41,471 nt of DNA from Herbaspirillum sp. ASV7 (GTDB lineage Bacteria > Pseudomonadota > Gammaproteobacteria > Burkholderiales > Burkholderiaceae_D), in contig NZ_JAELUH010000046.1 in assembly GCF_016429215.1 (NCBI RefSeq), positions 1-41,471 of the forward strand, given 5' to 3'. A program made the translations under genes and the position numbers. Each line of letters starts with the position of its first letter. Positions within the stretch are counted from its first letter, which is position 1. The notes under the pieces are model-generated. The model was given only the letters and a program-made list of their open reading frames with translations. It made no database searches and was not told where the DNA came from. Below, in pieces: positions 1 to 8,711 of this stretch.

Positions 1-617
1 GATCCATGCACCAGGTTGGCATGGAACATCAAGACGCCGCCGGCCTTGCCGGTGGGGGTGACGATGCCGTTCTGTTCCACCAGTTCGGTGACGGTGGGCT
101 GGTTCAGCGTCCAGAGCGGGTAGGAGGTGGTCTCCAGATCATGCTCGGACTTGAGCGCGCCGCTCTTGTGGCTGCGCGGCACCAGCATCAGCGGGCCATT
201 GATGGGCATGACCTCGTCCAGGAACACGGCGATGTTCATCGCGCGCGGCTCCGGCATGCCATCGTCGGCGTGCCAGGTCGGGAAATCCTGGTGCCACTGC
301 CAGACCTCGCCGGTGAAGGCCGCCTTGGCGTTGATCTTGAACTGGTGCACGTAGACGTCCTCGCCGAAGAGCTGCTGCAGCGGCTCTACCAGGCGCGGAT
401 GGCTGGCCAGGGTCCGGCAGGCGTCATTGTAGGTGTGGGCGGCGAAGGCGGTGCGCGGCGCTCCGTTCTTCTCGCGCCAGATCTCGGGGCGCTGCTGGGC
501 CAGCACCTTGGCGGCCTCCTGCTTGAGCAGCGCGATCTCGTCGGCATTGAAGCATTCGGGCAGGAACAGGTAACCGGTGTCGTCGAAGTCCTTCAGTTGC
601 TGGGGGCTGAGTTGCAT
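1..617 (-). CDS. Phytanoyl-CoA dioxygenase family protein, EctD-like (3' end outside window)
   Basis: The first 205 codons are present; the gene runs off the left edge. The product belongs to the PhyH superfamily of non-haem Fe(II)/2-oxoglutarate-dependent hydroxylases. The segment around residues 107-121 reads WQWHQDFPTWHADDG, which has the iron-binding HxD pair (H109, D111) and resembles the ectoine hydroxylase signature. H204, in the FHANLVHG segment, is the likely distal iron-binding His. The start at 617 is the only Met near the N-terminus, with a purine-rich stretch before it. The gene is divergent from the SDR at 816 and shares a promoter region with it. No ectABC genes are visible, so the substrate need not be ectoine; another small metabolite is equally possible. 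Family is secure, substrate is not. Confidence 0.85.
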   Translation of the reverse strand, partial: MQLSPQQLKDFDDTGYLFLPECFNADEIALLKQEAAKVLAQQRPEIWREKNGAPRTAFAAHTYNDACRTLASHPRLVEPLQQLFGEDVYVHQFKINAKAAFTGEVWQWHQDFPTWHADDGMPEPRAMNIAVFLDEVMPINGPLMLVPRSHKSGALKSEHDLETTSYPLWTLNQPTVTELVEQNGIVTPTGKAGGVLMFHANLVHG

Positions 618-676
618 GGCTGTCTCCTCTGTTGTCGGTGCCGGGATGGCATGGGTGTTTGTTCTGTTTTTATGTG

Positions 677-690
677 TTCTGTATACAGAA
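677..690. promoter_or_regulatory. Perfect 14-bp palindrome, probable GntR/FCD-type operator
   Basis: TTCTGTATACAGAA is a perfect palindrome in the 198-bp gap between the divergent dioxygenase (start 617) and SDR (start 816). The GTATAC core with symmetric arms resembles operators of FadR-family GntR regulators. No such regulator adjoins it here, so the cognate protein would be encoded elsewhere, perhaps to the left of the window. The palindrome is seen directly; the operator role is inferred. Confidence 0.55.
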
Positions 691-815
691 TGCGGGTTGG
701 TGCGAGATTTGTCAAATGTCTTTTCCCACGCGGTTTCTGCGTGAGCTGGGCACAGGCTCTACAATCGATGGCTTGCGCCTGACGGCGTCCGATGACTTAT
801 CCACAAGGAGTTTGC

Positions 816-1517
816 ATGAGCAGCAAAGTAGCCCTGATCACCGCCGCCGGCAGCGGCATGGGCGCCGCCGCGGCGCGCCGCCTGGCCGCCGATGGCTTCA
901 AGGTCGGCATCCTGTCCTCTTCCGGCAAGGGCGAGGCGCTGGCCGCCGAGCTGGGCGGGGTCGGCGTGACCGGTTCCAACCAGTCGGTGCAAGACCTGCA
1001 GAAACTGGTCGACCTGGCCGTGGCCCAATGGGGCCGCGTCGATGTACTGGTCAACAGCGCCGGCCACGGCCCGCGCGCGCCCATCCTGGAGATCAGCGAC
1101 GAGGACTGGCATCGCGGCATGGATACCTACCTGCTCAACGTGATCCGTCCCACGCGCCTGGTCACGCCGCTGATGCAGCAGGCCGGTGGCGGCGCCATCA
1201 TCAACATTTCCTCGGCCTGGGCCTTCGAGCCGTCCGACATGTTCCCGACCTCGGCGGTGTTCCGCGCGGGCCTTGCGGCCTTCACCAAGCTGTTTGCCGA
1301 CAAGTACGCGCCCGACAACATCCGCATCAACAACGTGCTGCCCGGCTGGATCGACAGCCTGCCGCAGCGCGAGGAACGCCGCGCCGGCGTGCCCATGCAG
1401 CGCTACGGCACCAGCGCCGAAGTGGCCGCCACCGTGGCCTTCCTGGCCTCGGAAGGGGCCGGCTACATCACCGGCCAGAACATCAAGGTCGATGGCGGCC
1501 TGATGCGTTCGATCTGA
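816..1517 (+). CDS. SDR-family protein with substituted active site
   Basis: A 233-residue classical short-chain dehydrogenase/reductase. The N-terminal Rossmann motif is TAAGSGMG (about residues 9-16), the NSAG motif is at 80-83, and the C-terminus ends in the usual VDGG segment. The start at 816 is preceded by CACAAGGAG at good spacing; an upstream in-frame start (792) lacks this. S133 is at the usual catalytic Ser position. The Tyr and Lys expected 13 and 17 residues later are S146 and R150 (TSAVFRAG where YxxSKAG is normal). It may therefore be a non-catalytic or mechanistically altered SDR. It is divergent from the EctD-like gene and may act on the same pathway. Its substrate cannot be read from the sequence. 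Confidence 0.85.
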   Translation: MSSKVALITAAGSGMGAAAARRLAADGFKVGILSSSGKGEALAAELGGVGVTGSNQSVQDLQKLVDLAVAQWGRVDVLVNSAGHGPRAPILEISDEDWHRGMDTYLLNVIRPTRLVTPLMQQAGGGAIINISSAWAFEPSDMFPTSAVFRAGLAAFTKLFADKYAPDNIRINNVLPGWIDSLPQREERRAGVPMQRYGTSAEVAATVAFLASEGAGYITGQNIKVDGGLMRSI

Positions 1518-1684
1518 TCCTGCTGCTGAGCTGAGCTGCGCTGCCTGGCACCATGGCCATCCGGCTGTTTGCCCGGCAGCGTGTTTCATTTCTTTCTCGT
1601 CGTATCTGCAAAAAAGTATCAGTCCGCATCGACTGGTGATGTAGAAAGCCCGGCCCGACGGGCACTAAGATGCTGGCAATGACA

Positions 1685-1713
1685 GAAACTGCAAAAAGCC
1701 AATCCGCAGTTTC
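1685..1713. promoter_or_regulatory. Inverted repeat upstream of AraC gene
   Basis: GAAACTGC (1685-1692) and GCAGTTTC (1706-1713) form an 8-bp inverted repeat with a 13-nt spacer, 35 nt upstream of the AraC start. It could be an operator or a leader hairpin. The gap between 1518 and 1748 holds no gene. Confidence 0.4.
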
Positions 1714-1726
1714 CACGAAAAAAATG

Positions 1727-1740
1727 CTCTCGATCGAGAG
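1727..1740 (+). promoter_or_regulatory. Palindrome overlapping the ribosome binding site of the AraC gene
   Basis: CTCTCGATCGAGAG is a perfect 14-bp palindrome ending 8 nt before the ATG at 1749. Its right arm forms part of the purine-rich GAGAGGAGA that serves as the ribosome binding site. In RNA the arms could pair and hide the site, or in DNA the palindrome could bind a repressor. The sequence is seen; either role is inference. Confidence 0.4.
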
Positions 1741-1748
1741 GAGACACG

Positions 1749-2633
1749 ATGCAGCCCGACCTGGAACTGGTCCATATCCGCAAGGGCGAATCCTTTGCGG
1801 CATGGATGCACGGCTACCCTTTCCGTACCGTGCGCTGGCACTACCATCCTGAATACGAGATCCACCTGGTGGTGGCGACCTCGGGCCGTTTCTATATCGG
1901 CGACCATATCGGCGACTTTGCACCTGGCCAACTGGTCATGACCGGGCCCAACCTGCCGCAGAACTGGATTTCCGATATCGGCGAGGACGAGGTGGTGCCG
2001 GTGCGCTCGCTGGTGATCCAGTTCCCCGAGAAGCTGGTGCAGGATTGCGCGGCCAGCATCCCCGAGATGGACGCCATCGCCCCGCTGATCGAGCGCAGCC
2101 ACCGTGGCCTGCTGTTCGACCAGGCCACCAGCGATACCGTGCGCCCGCTGATGCAGCGCCTGATCGACCAGCGCGGCCTGAAGCGCCTGGCGCTGTTCTG
2201 GGAAATCCTCGACGTGCTGGCCAATTCGCCCGATCCCGAGGTGCTGGCCAGCCTGTCCTACAAGCTGGACCTGTCGGGTGTCAACGGCAGTGGCCTCAAC
2301 CGCGCCATCGCCTACCTGCGTGAACACCTCACCGACGACATCGGCGAGCAGGACCTGGCCGACATGGTGGGCCAGAACCTGAGCAGCTTCTCGCGTGCCT
2401 TCAAGCGCCATACCGGGACCACGCTGGTGCGCTACAAGAACCAGCTGCGCGTGGACCTGGCCTGCCTGGCCTTGCTCACCCGGCCGGAGGCCCGCATCAC
2501 CGATATCTGCTACGAGACCGGGTTTTCCAACCTGTCCAATTTCAACCGTCACTTCCAGAGGATCAAGGGCATGTCGCCCTCGGTGTTCCGCACTACCTTC
2601 GCCACCAATGGCGTCTTTGCCGGTGCCGGCTAA
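1749..2633 (+). CDS. AraC-family transcriptional regulator of the pentitol operon
   Basis: A 294-residue protein with an N-terminal cupin-like sensor domain (about 1-130, with the HYHPEYEIHLV segment) and a C-terminal pair of AraC helix-turn-helices (about 185-290). The second HTH contains ITDICYETGFSNLSNFNRHF, typical of the family. A good Shine-Dalgarno (GAGAGGAG) precedes the ATG at 1749. It lies directly upstream of, and on the same strand as, the ribitol-type ABC/dehydrogenase/kinase operon, with a 143-bp gap. It is therefore the likely local activator responding to the imported polyol. Palindromes in its leader suggest autoregulation. Family certain; target inferred from position. Confidence 0.85.
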   Translation: MQPDLELVHIRKGESFAAWMHGYPFRTVRWHYHPEYEIHLVVATSGRFYIGDHIGDFAPGQLVMTGPNLPQNWISDIGEDEVVPVRSLVIQFPEKLVQDCAASIPEMDAIAPLIERSHRGLLFDQATSDTVRPLMQRLIDQRGLKRLALFWEILDVLANSPDPEVLASLSYKLDLSGVNGSGLNRAIAYLREHLTDDIGEQDLADMVGQNLSSFSRAFKRHTGTTLVRYKNQLRVDLACLALLTRPEARITDICYETGFSNLSNFNRHFQRIKGMSPSVFRTTFATNGVFAGAG

Positions 2634-2717
2634 GCCAGGCAGGCGTTAGACCACGACCCAGATCGTCCCGCCCGCGGGAACCCAGGATTCAGGAAAGCCT
2701 TGCGCTCTCCCGAAGAG

Positions 2718-2734
2718 GACAGGTCTTTCCTGTC
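2718..2734 (+). promoter_or_regulatory. Inverted repeat ahead of the pentitol transport operon
   Basis: GACAGG (2718-2723) and CCTGTC (2729-2734) flank a 5-nt loop, about 42 nt upstream of the binding-protein start. It may be a leader hairpin or an operator half-site pair. Nothing else recognisable was found in the 143-bp gap after the AraC gene. Confidence 0.3.
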
Positions 2735-2776
2735 GCCCCCCAAATGACACACGTCAAACAAGAAATGGAGACTGAG

Positions 2777-3691
2777 ATGAAGAAAGCACTGCTCGCACTG
2801 GCCCTGTCCACGGCATCCCTGGCTGCCGCTCCGGCGATGGCCCAGGAACTGTCCAAGCTCAAGATCGGCATGAGCTTCCAGGAGATGAACAATCCCTATT
2901 TCGTCTCGATGAAGAAGGCCCTGGATGACGCCGCCAAGTCCTTCGGCGCCAAGGTCATCGTCACCGATGCGGCCCACAACGTGGCCAAGCAGATCGCCGA
3001 CATCGAGGACATGCTGCAGCAGAATATCGACATCCTGCTGATCAACCCGACTGACTCGGCCGGCGTGGAAGCGGCTGTGAAGGCGGCCAAGGGGCGCAAC
3101 GTGATCGTGGTGGCGGTCGACGCCAACGCGTCCGGCCCGGTGGATCTGTTCGTCGGTTCCAGGAACAAGGATGCCGGTTACCAGTCCTGCCGCGCACTGG
3201 CGGACGCGGTGGGCGGCAAGGGTGAGGTCGCCATCCTGGACGGCATCCCGGTGGTGCCCATCCTGCAGCGTGTGGAAGGCTGCAAGCAGGCCTTGGCCGA
3301 GTACAAGGACATCAAGCTGGTGGCTACGCAAAACGGCCGCCAGGACCGCTCGGTGGCGCTGGGTGTGGTGGAGAACCTGATCCAGTCGCGGCCCAACCTG
3401 AAGGGCATCTTCTCCGTCAATGACGGTGGCGCCATGGGCGCACTGGCGGCCATCCAGGGCAGCGGCAAGGACATCAAGCTGACCTCGGTGGATGGCGCAC
3501 CCGAGGCCATCAAGGCCATCGCCGATGGCGGCCCCTTCGTCGAGACCACCGCGCAGTTCCCGCGTGACCAGGTGCGCGTGGGCCTGGCCATGGCGCTGGC
3601 CAAGAAGTGGGGCGCGCGCGTGGTGCCCAAGGAAGTGCCCATCGACGTCATGCCGGTGACCAAGAAGAACGCCGCCGGCTTCAGCTGGTAA
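2777..3691 (+). CDS. Sugar/polyol ABC transporter substrate-binding protein (RbsB-like)
   Basis: A 304-residue periplasmic binding protein of the ribose/LacI-like type (Peripla_BP_4). A Sec signal peptide is evident: [10 protein letters not shown] core, then APAMAQ as the likely cleavage region near residue 22. The mature N-terminus has [15 protein letters not shown], characteristic of the RbsB/XylF/AraF group. The start at 2777 is chosen because GGAG lies 6 nt upstream and it gives a clean signal peptide; an in-frame ATG at 2744 would add 11 hydrophilic residues. It is the first gene of the operon with the ATPase (3753) and permease (5245). Downstream ribitol dehydrogenase and ribulokinase suggest ribitol or another pentitol as ligand; that is inference. 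Confidence 0.88.
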   Translation: MKKALLALALSTASLAAAPAMAQELSKLKIGMSFQEMNNPYFVSMKKALDDAAKSFGAKVIVTDAAHNVAKQIADIEDMLQQNIDILLINPTDSAGVEAAVKAAKGRNVIVVAVDANASGPVDLFVGSRNKDAGYQSCRALADAVGGKGEVAILDGIPVVPILQRVEGCKQALAEYKDIKLVATQNGRQDRSVALGVVENLIQSRPNLKGIFSVNDGGAMGALAAIQGSGKDIKLTSVDGAPEAIKAIADGGPFVETTAQFPRDQVRVGLAMALAKKWGARVVPKEVPIDVMPVTKKNAAGFSW

Positions 3692-3698
3692 GCGCCAC

Positions 3699-3718
3699 GC
3701 ACGGCGGCGCTGCCGTGC
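3699..3718 (+). promoter_or_regulatory. Hairpin between binding-protein and ATPase genes
   Basis: GCACGGC (3699-3705) and GCCGTGC (3712-3718) form a perfect 7-bp stem with a 6-nt loop, starting 7 nt after the stop of the binding-protein gene. It has no T-run, so it is not a classical terminator. It could protect the 3' end of the upstream message and set a higher level of binding protein than of the ATPase and permease. Confidence 0.5.
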
Positions 3719-3752
3719 CGCCATGCTGTCCCTTTCATTGATGGAGGAAGCC

Positions 3753-5255
3753 ATGCTCCAACTGACTGGTATCAAGAAGAACTTCGGCCCGGTGACCGTA
3801 CTGCGCGGCGTCGACCTGCAGGTACGCGCCGGCGAGGTGCATGCGCTGCTGGGCGAGAATGGTGCCGGCAAGTCCACGCTGATGAAGATCCTGTGCGGCA
3901 TCGTCACCCCCGACGGCGGCGAGATCCGCATCGGCGGCCAAGAACGCCGCTTCGCCAGCTACGACGAGGCCATCGCCGCCGGTGTGGGCGTGGTGTTCCA
4001 GGAGTTCTCGCTGATCCCCTACCTGGACGCGGTGGACAACATGTTCCTGGCGCGCGAGCTGCGCAATCCCCTGGGTCTGCTCAAGCGCGCGGCGATGCGA
4101 CGGCGGGCGGCGCAGATCATCGCCCGGCTGGGCGTGGAAATCCCGCTCGACGTGCCGGTCTGCAAGCTCTCGGTGGCGCAGCAGCAGTTCGTCGAGATCG
4201 CCAAGGCGCTGGCCCTGGAGGCGCGCCTGCTGGTACTCGATGAACCGACCGCCACGCTCACGCCGGCCGAGGTGGAACATCTCTTTGCGGTCATGCGCGG
4301 CCTGCGGGCGCAGGGCGTGGCGATCATCTTCATCTCGCATCACCTGGAAGAAATCTTCGCCATCTGCGACCGCATCACGGTGCTGCGCGATGGCGCCTAT
4401 GTCGCCACCTGCGCGGTCAGCGAGGTGGACCAGGCGCGGCTGGTGGAGATGATGGTGGGGCGGCGTATCGAGAACTGCTTCCCGCCCAAGCCGGGTATCC
4501 CCGCCGACGCCGAGGTATTGCTCGACGTGCAGGCCCTCCAGCTGCACCGCAACGCGCCGGTGTCGCGCTTCCAGTTGCGGCGCGGCGAGATCCTGGGCTT
4601 TGCCGGACTGGTCGGTTCGGGCCGGACCGAGACGGTGCTGGCCATGCTGGGGGCGCATGCCGCCGTGCGCTGCGAGCTGACCATGCAGGGCGTGCCGCTG
4701 CGCTTTGCCGATCCGGCCCAGGCGCAGCAGGCCGGCATCGGCCTGCTGCCCGAGAGCCGCAAGGAGCAGGGGCTGATCACCAGCTTCCCCATCCTGCACA
4801 ACATCTCGCTGAACAACTACGGCAAGTACCGCCGGGGCGGCCTGTTCCTCGACCGTCGCGCCGAGGCCGAGGCCGCCCGCGCCGCCATGCAGCGCGTGCG
4901 GGTCAAGGCGCCGCATGCCCATGCCCGCGTCGATACGCTGTCCGGCGGCAACCAGCAGAAGGTGGTGATCGCCCGCTGGATCAACCACGCCATGAAGGTC
5001 CTGGTCTTCGACGAGCCCACGCGCGGCATCGACGTCGGCGCCAAGGCCGAGATCTACCAGCTCATGCGCGAGTTCACCGCGCAGGGCTATTGCATCCTGA
5101 TGATTTCGTCGGAACTGCCGGAGGTGGTCGGCATGGCCGACCGGGTCTGCGTCTTCAGGGGCGGCGGCATCGTGGCCACCGTCGAGGGAGCCGCCCTGAA
5201 TGCCGAAGAGATCATGACCCACGCCACCACCGGGAGAACCCGCCATGCAGCATGA
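3753..5255 (+). CDS. Sugar ABC transporter ATP-binding protein (RbsA-like, two NBDs)
   Basis: A 500-residue fused double nucleotide-binding-domain protein of the carbohydrate uptake CUT2 class. The first domain has Walker [10 protein letters not shown] at residues 34-42, a Walker [13 protein letters not shown] and an [14 protein letters not shown] signature region. The second domain has a degenerate Walker A (GLVGSGRTE) but an intact [14 protein letters not shown] signature and [13 protein letters not shown] degenerate second P-loop is usual in RbsA/XylG/MglA. The start at 3753 follows GGAGG by 5 nt; the ATG at 3723 has no such site. The stop overlaps the permease start by 11 nt, so translation is probably coupled. 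Substrate is inferred from the operon as a pentitol. Confidence 0.9.
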   Translation: MLQLTGIKKNFGPVTVLRGVDLQVRAGEVHALLGENGAGKSTLMKILCGIVTPDGGEIRIGGQERRFASYDEAIAAGVGVVFQEFSLIPYLDAVDNMFLARELRNPLGLLKRAAMRRRAAQIIARLGVEIPLDVPVCKLSVAQQQFVEIAKALALEARLLVLDEPTATLTPAEVEHLFAVMRGLRAQGVAIIFISHHLEEIFAICDRITVLRDGAYVATCAVSEVDQARLVEMMVGRRIENCFPPKPGIPADAEVLLDVQALQLHRNAPVSRFQLRRGEILGFAGLVGSGRTETVLAMLGAHAAVRCELTMQGVPLRFADPAQAQQAGIGLLPESRKEQGLITSFPILHNISLNNYGKYRRGGLFLDRRAEAEAARAAMQRVRVKAPHAHARVDTLSGGNQQKVVIARWINHAMKVLVFDEPTRGIDVGAKAEIYQLMREFTAQGYCILMISSELPEVVGMADRVCVFRGGGIVATVEGAALNAEEIMTHATTGRTRHAA

Positions 5256-6231
5256 TGCCAACGCCATGACCGCAGCCCCGCTGCCATCCTCTTCCAGCGC
5301 CCGCTGGCGCAGCCTGATCCATTCGCCCCTGGCCTTGCCGCTGGCCGGGCTGGTGGTGGTGTCGCTGTTGATGGGGCTGGCGTCCGACAATTTCTTTACC
5401 GTCTCCAACCTGCTCAATGTGCTGCGCCAGGTCTCTATCGTCGCCATCCTGGCCGTTGGGATGACTTTCGTCATCCTCACCGGCGGCATCGACCTGTCGG
5501 TGGGCGCGACCATGGCGCTGGCCGGCACCCTGTCGGCCGGCCTGATCGTCAACAGCGGCCTGCCGGCGCCACTGGCGCTGCTGGCCGGCATCGCGCTGGC
5601 GGTGCTGATCGGCCTGCTCAATGGCGCCCTGGTAGCCTGGGGCCGCATGCCCGCCATCATCGTCACGCTGGCCACCATGGGGGTGGCGCGCGGGGTGGGG
5701 CTGATCTACTCGGGCGGCTATCCCATCTCTGGTTTGCCGGGCTGGATTGCCTGGTTCGGCGTGGGCCGCATCGGCATCATCCCGGCGCCGGTGATCCTGA
5801 TGCTGGTCGTCTATGCACTGGCCTGGGTGCTGCTGCAGAGGACACCCTTCGGTCGCCACGTCTACGCCATCGGCGGCAACGAGATGGCCGCGCGCCTGTC
5901 GGGCGTGAAGACGGCGCGCGTCAAGCTGGCGGTCTACGCCATCTCCGGCCTGACCTCGGGGCTGGCGGCGATCATCCTGACGGGCCGCCTGATGTCGGGA
6001 CAGCCCAATGCCGGCGTGGGTTTCGAGCTCGATGCCATCGCCGCCGTGGTGCTGGGTGGCACCGCCATCGCCGGCGGTCGCGGCCTGGTCATCGGCACCC
6101 TGATCGGCGCGGTGCTGCTGGGCATCCTCAACAACGGCCTGAACCTGATGGGCATCAATCCCTACCTGCAGGACATCATCCGCGGTTTCATCATCCTGCT
6201 GGCCATCTATATCGCACGGGAGTGGCGCTGA
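5245..6231 (+). CDS. Sugar ABC transporter permease (RbsC-like)
   Basis: A 328-residue polytopic membrane protein of the BPD_transp_2 family (RbsC/XylH/AraH). It has a hydrophilic N-terminal tail of about 30 residues, then roughly eight to ten hydrophobic segments. [14 protein letters not shown] (about residues 73-86) and the later [14 protein letters not shown] are hallmarks of this permease class. The start lies inside the 3' end of the ATPase gene, with GGGAG 9 nt upstream; M8 is an alternative. A single permease gene is consistent with a homodimeric CUT2 importer. Its coupling to the ribitol genes suggests polyol uptake. Confidence 0.88.
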   Translation: MQHDANAMTAAPLPSSSSARWRSLIHSPLALPLAGLVVVSLLMGLASDNFFTVSNLLNVLRQVSIVAILAVGMTFVILTGGIDLSVGATMALAGTLSAGLIVNSGLPAPLALLAGIALAVLIGLLNGALVAWGRMPAIIVTLATMGVARGVGLIYSGGYPISGLPGWIAWFGVGRIGIIPAPVILMLVVYALAWVLLQRTPFGRHVYAIGGNEMAARLSGVKTARVKLAVYAISGLTSGLAAIILTGRLMSGQPNAGVGFELDAIAAVVLGGTAIAGGRGLVIGTLIGAVLLGILNNGLNLMGINPYLQDIIRGFIILLAIYIAREWR

Positions 6232-6277
6232 GTCTGTTCGGCCTCTTCCACTTTTCTTATCCACAAGGAGATACAGC

Positions 6278-7009
6278 ATGACGCAATCCCTGGACGGCAA
6301 GATCGCCGTCATCACCGGTGCCGCCTCCGGCATCGGCCTGGCCACCACCGAAAAACTGTTGTCCCTGGGCGCCACCGTGGTCATGGTGGACTGGAACGCC
6401 ACGGCCCTGGAGACCCTGGTAGCGCGATTGGGTCCCCGCGCCATCGCGCAGGTGACCAACCTGCTCGATGCCGACAGCTGCGCGGCCATGGTGCCGGAGA
6501 TCTTGGCCAAGGTCGATCACATCGACATCCTCTACTGCAACGCCGGTACCTACATCGGTGGCGAGTTGGTCGATACCAGCGCCGAGGCCATCGACAAGAT
6601 GCTGAACCTCAACGTCAATGCGGTCATGAAGAACGTGCACGCAGTCGCGCCCCATATGATCGCGCGCAAGACCGGCGATATTGTCGTCACCTGCTCGGTG
6701 GCGGGACACTTCCCGACCTATTGGGAGCCGGTCTATGCCGGTTCCAAGTGGGCCATCACCTGCTTCGTGCAGACCATGCGGCGCCAGATGATCCCGCATG
6801 GCATCCGCGTGGCGCAGGTCTCGCCGGGACCGGTGATCTCGGCCCTGCTGGCCGACTGGCCGGAAGAGAACCTGCGCCAGGCCAAGGAGTCCGGCAGCCT
6901 CATCGAGCCCAGCGAGGTGGCCGACGCGGTCGAGTACATCCTGACCCGCAATCGCAACGTCACCATCCGCGATATGCTGGTGCTGCCAACCAACTTCGAC
7001 CGTGTCTGA
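6278..7009 (+). CDS. rbtD: Ribitol 2-dehydrogenase (SDR family)
   Basis: A 243-residue SDR predicted to oxidise ribitol to D-ribulose with NAD. It has TGAASGIG (13-20), an acidic residue after beta-2 (D38, favouring NAD), CNAG (87-90) and an intact catalytic S140, Y153, K157. The blocks GTYIGGELVDTSAEAIDKMLNL and HFPTYWEPVYAGSKWAI and the C-terminal MLVLPTNFD resemble known ribitol dehydrogenases from memory, more closely than generic SDRs. CACAAGGAG precedes the ATG. It follows the ABC permease by 46 nt and precedes the ribulokinase by 42 nt, a coherent ribitol pathway order. A dehydrogenase for another pentitol is the main alternative. Confidence 0.8.
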   Translation: MTQSLDGKIAVITGAASGIGLATTEKLLSLGATVVMVDWNATALETLVARLGPRAIAQVTNLLDADSCAAMVPEILAKVDHIDILYCNAGTYIGGELVDTSAEAIDKMLNLNVNAVMKNVHAVAPHMIARKTGDIVVTCSVAGHFPTYWEPVYAGSKWAITCFVQTMRRQMIPHGIRVAQVSPGPVISALLADWPEENLRQAKESGSLIEPSEVADAVEYILTRNRNVTIRDMLVLPTNFDRV

Positions 7010-7051
7010 AGAAGCCGGGCAGGCGCAGACCAACGCATACAGCGAGGAAAG

Positions 7052-8698
7052 ATGGAGACCTATCTGATCGGCATCGACGTCGGCACCGGCTCGGCCCGGG
7101 CGGGCGTATTCGATGGCAGCGGCCAGCTGCTGGTCAGCGCCAAACATGAGATCGAGGTGTACCGCGACGAGCGACGCGCCCGCGTGGAGCAATCCAGCAC
7201 CCAGATCTGGGAGGCGGTCTGCCATGCCGTGCGCGCTGCGGTGCGCGCCGCCGACATCGATGCGGCCAGGGTGGTGGGGCTGGGCGTGGACGCCACCTGT
7301 TCGCTGGTCGTGCAGGGGGCGCAGGGGGGCGTGGGCGACCCCGCCCATCCGGAACGCGATGTCATGGTCTGGATGGACCACCGTGCGCTGGAACAGGCCC
7401 AGCGCATCAATGCCGGTGGTCATGCGGTGCTGTCCTATGTGGGCGGCGTGATCTCGCCGGAGATGGAAACACCCAAGCTGCTCTGGCTGAAAGAAAACCT
7501 GCCGGCGGTCTACGCCAGCGCGGCCCACTTTTTCGACCTCACCGATTTCCTGACCTGGAAGGCCACCGGCTCCTTGCAGCGCTCGTCCTGCACGGTGACC
7601 TGCAAGTGGACCTACCTGGCCCACGAAGGCCGCTGGGATGCCGACTACTTCCACCGCATCGGCCTGGGCGACCTGGCCGAGCAGGGCTTTGCGCGCATCG
7701 GCCGAGAGGTGGTCTGGCCGGGCACTCCCCTGGCCGGGGGCCTGTGCGCAGAGGCGGCGCAGGCGCTGCAACTGCGCCCCGGCATTGCGGTGGCGGCCGG
7801 CCTCATCGACGCGCATGCCGGTGGCGTGGGCACGGTGGCCGCCCGGGGTGGTGCCGAGGATGCGGCGGCCTGCATGGCTTACGTGTTCGGTACCTCCTCC
7901 TGCACCATGACCAGCAATACCGAGGCCGTGCTGGTGCCGGGCGTCTGGGGACCGTACTACAACGCCATGGCGCCGGGCATGTGGCTCAACGAAGGCGGGC
8001 AGTCGGCGGCGGGGGCGGCCATCGACCATCTGCTGACGCTGCATCCGGCCACACCGCAGGTGCGCGCCCTCGCTGCCGCCGAGCAGATGGAATTGCCGCA
8101 ATGGCTGGCACGCCAGGCACTGGCGCAGGCCGGTGATCCCTCTGATGCCGTGTGGCTGGCCGGCCAGATCAACGTGGTGCCGGAATTCCTCGGCAACCGT
8201 TCACCGCTGGCCGATCCGCAGGCGCGCGCCGTGCTGCTGGGACTGGGCATGGAACACGATACCGACAGCCTGGTGGCGCTCTATGTGGCCGGCCTTTGCA
8301 GCCTGGGCTATGGTCTGCGCCAGATCATCGAGGCCCAGGCCGCGTGCGGCGTGCGTATCGCCAGTATCTCGGTCTCTGGCGGTGCCGGCACCCATGCGCT
8401 GACGCGCCAGCTGCTGGCCGATGCCACCGGCGTACCGGTGGAAATCACCGCCTGCCCGGAGCCGGTGCTGCTGGGTTCGGCCATGCTGGCGGCAGTCGCC
8501 GCCGGCGTGCATGCCGACCTCAGGCGCGCCATGCCGGCCATGTCCCGCGTGGCCGGGCGTAACGCGCCTGCCGGCGGACCCATCCGTGCGGTGCACGAGG
8601 CCCGCTACCAGGCTTTCATCAAGAGCCAGCAACTGGCGCGCGAGGTGCGCGAGAGCCTGGCGCCACTACTGGCCGCGCATGACGCCGGCCAGCCTTGA
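7052..8698 (+). CDS. FGGY-family carbohydrate kinase, probable D-ribulokinase
   Basis: A 548-residue FGGY kinase expected to phosphorylate D-ribulose to D-ribulose 5-phosphate. The N-terminal phosphate-binding segment is GIDVGTGSARAGVF (7-20). TCSLV at residues 82-86 is the motif reported for the D-ribulokinase subgroup of FGGY kinases (including human FGGY). D253 in LIDAHAGGVG is the probable catalytic base. A C-terminal SVSGGAGTH segment supplies the adenosine-side loop. The length fits the ribulokinase branch, which is longer than xylulokinase or glycerol kinase. Together with the ribitol dehydrogenase immediately upstream, it completes entry into the pentose phosphate pathway. The adjacent SDR starts 13 nt after its stop. 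Confidence 0.85.
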   Translation: METYLIGIDVGTGSARAGVFDGSGQLLVSAKHEIEVYRDERRARVEQSSTQIWEAVCHAVRAAVRAADIDAARVVGLGVDATCSLVVQGAQGGVGDPAHPERDVMVWMDHRALEQAQRINAGGHAVLSYVGGVISPEMETPKLLWLKENLPAVYASAAHFFDLTDFLTWKATGSLQRSSCTVTCKWTYLAHEGRWDADYFHRIGLGDLAEQGFARIGREVVWPGTPLAGGLCAEAAQALQLRPGIAVAAGLIDAHAGGVGTVAARGGAEDAAACMAYVFGTSSCTMTSNTEAVLVPGVWGPYYNAMAPGMWLNEGGQSAAGAAIDHLLTLHPATPQVRALAAAEQMELPQWLARQALAQAGDPSDAVWLAGQINVVPEFLGNRSPLADPQARAVLLGLGMEHDTDSLVALYVAGLCSLGYGLRQIIEAQAACGVRIASISVSGGAGTHALTRQLLADATGVPVEITACPEPVLLGSAMLAAVAAGVHADLRRAMPAMSRVAGRNAPAGGPIRAVHEARYQAFIKSQQLAREVRESLAPLLAAHDAGQP

Positions 8699-8711
8699 AG
8701 AGGGAGCAAGC

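Noticed and set aside
1..617. Ectoine biosynthesis locus
   Set aside because: Only an EctD-like hydroxylase is present and no ectA, ectB or ectC gene is visible in the window, so ectoine hydroxylation is not claimed.
3735..5678. Long minus-strand open frame (about 647 codons) opposite the sugar ATPase and permease genes
   Set aside because: Composition is His/Gly/Ala/Arg-rich with no domain signature, it lies antisense to well-recognised genes, and long antisense frames are common in GC-rich DNA.
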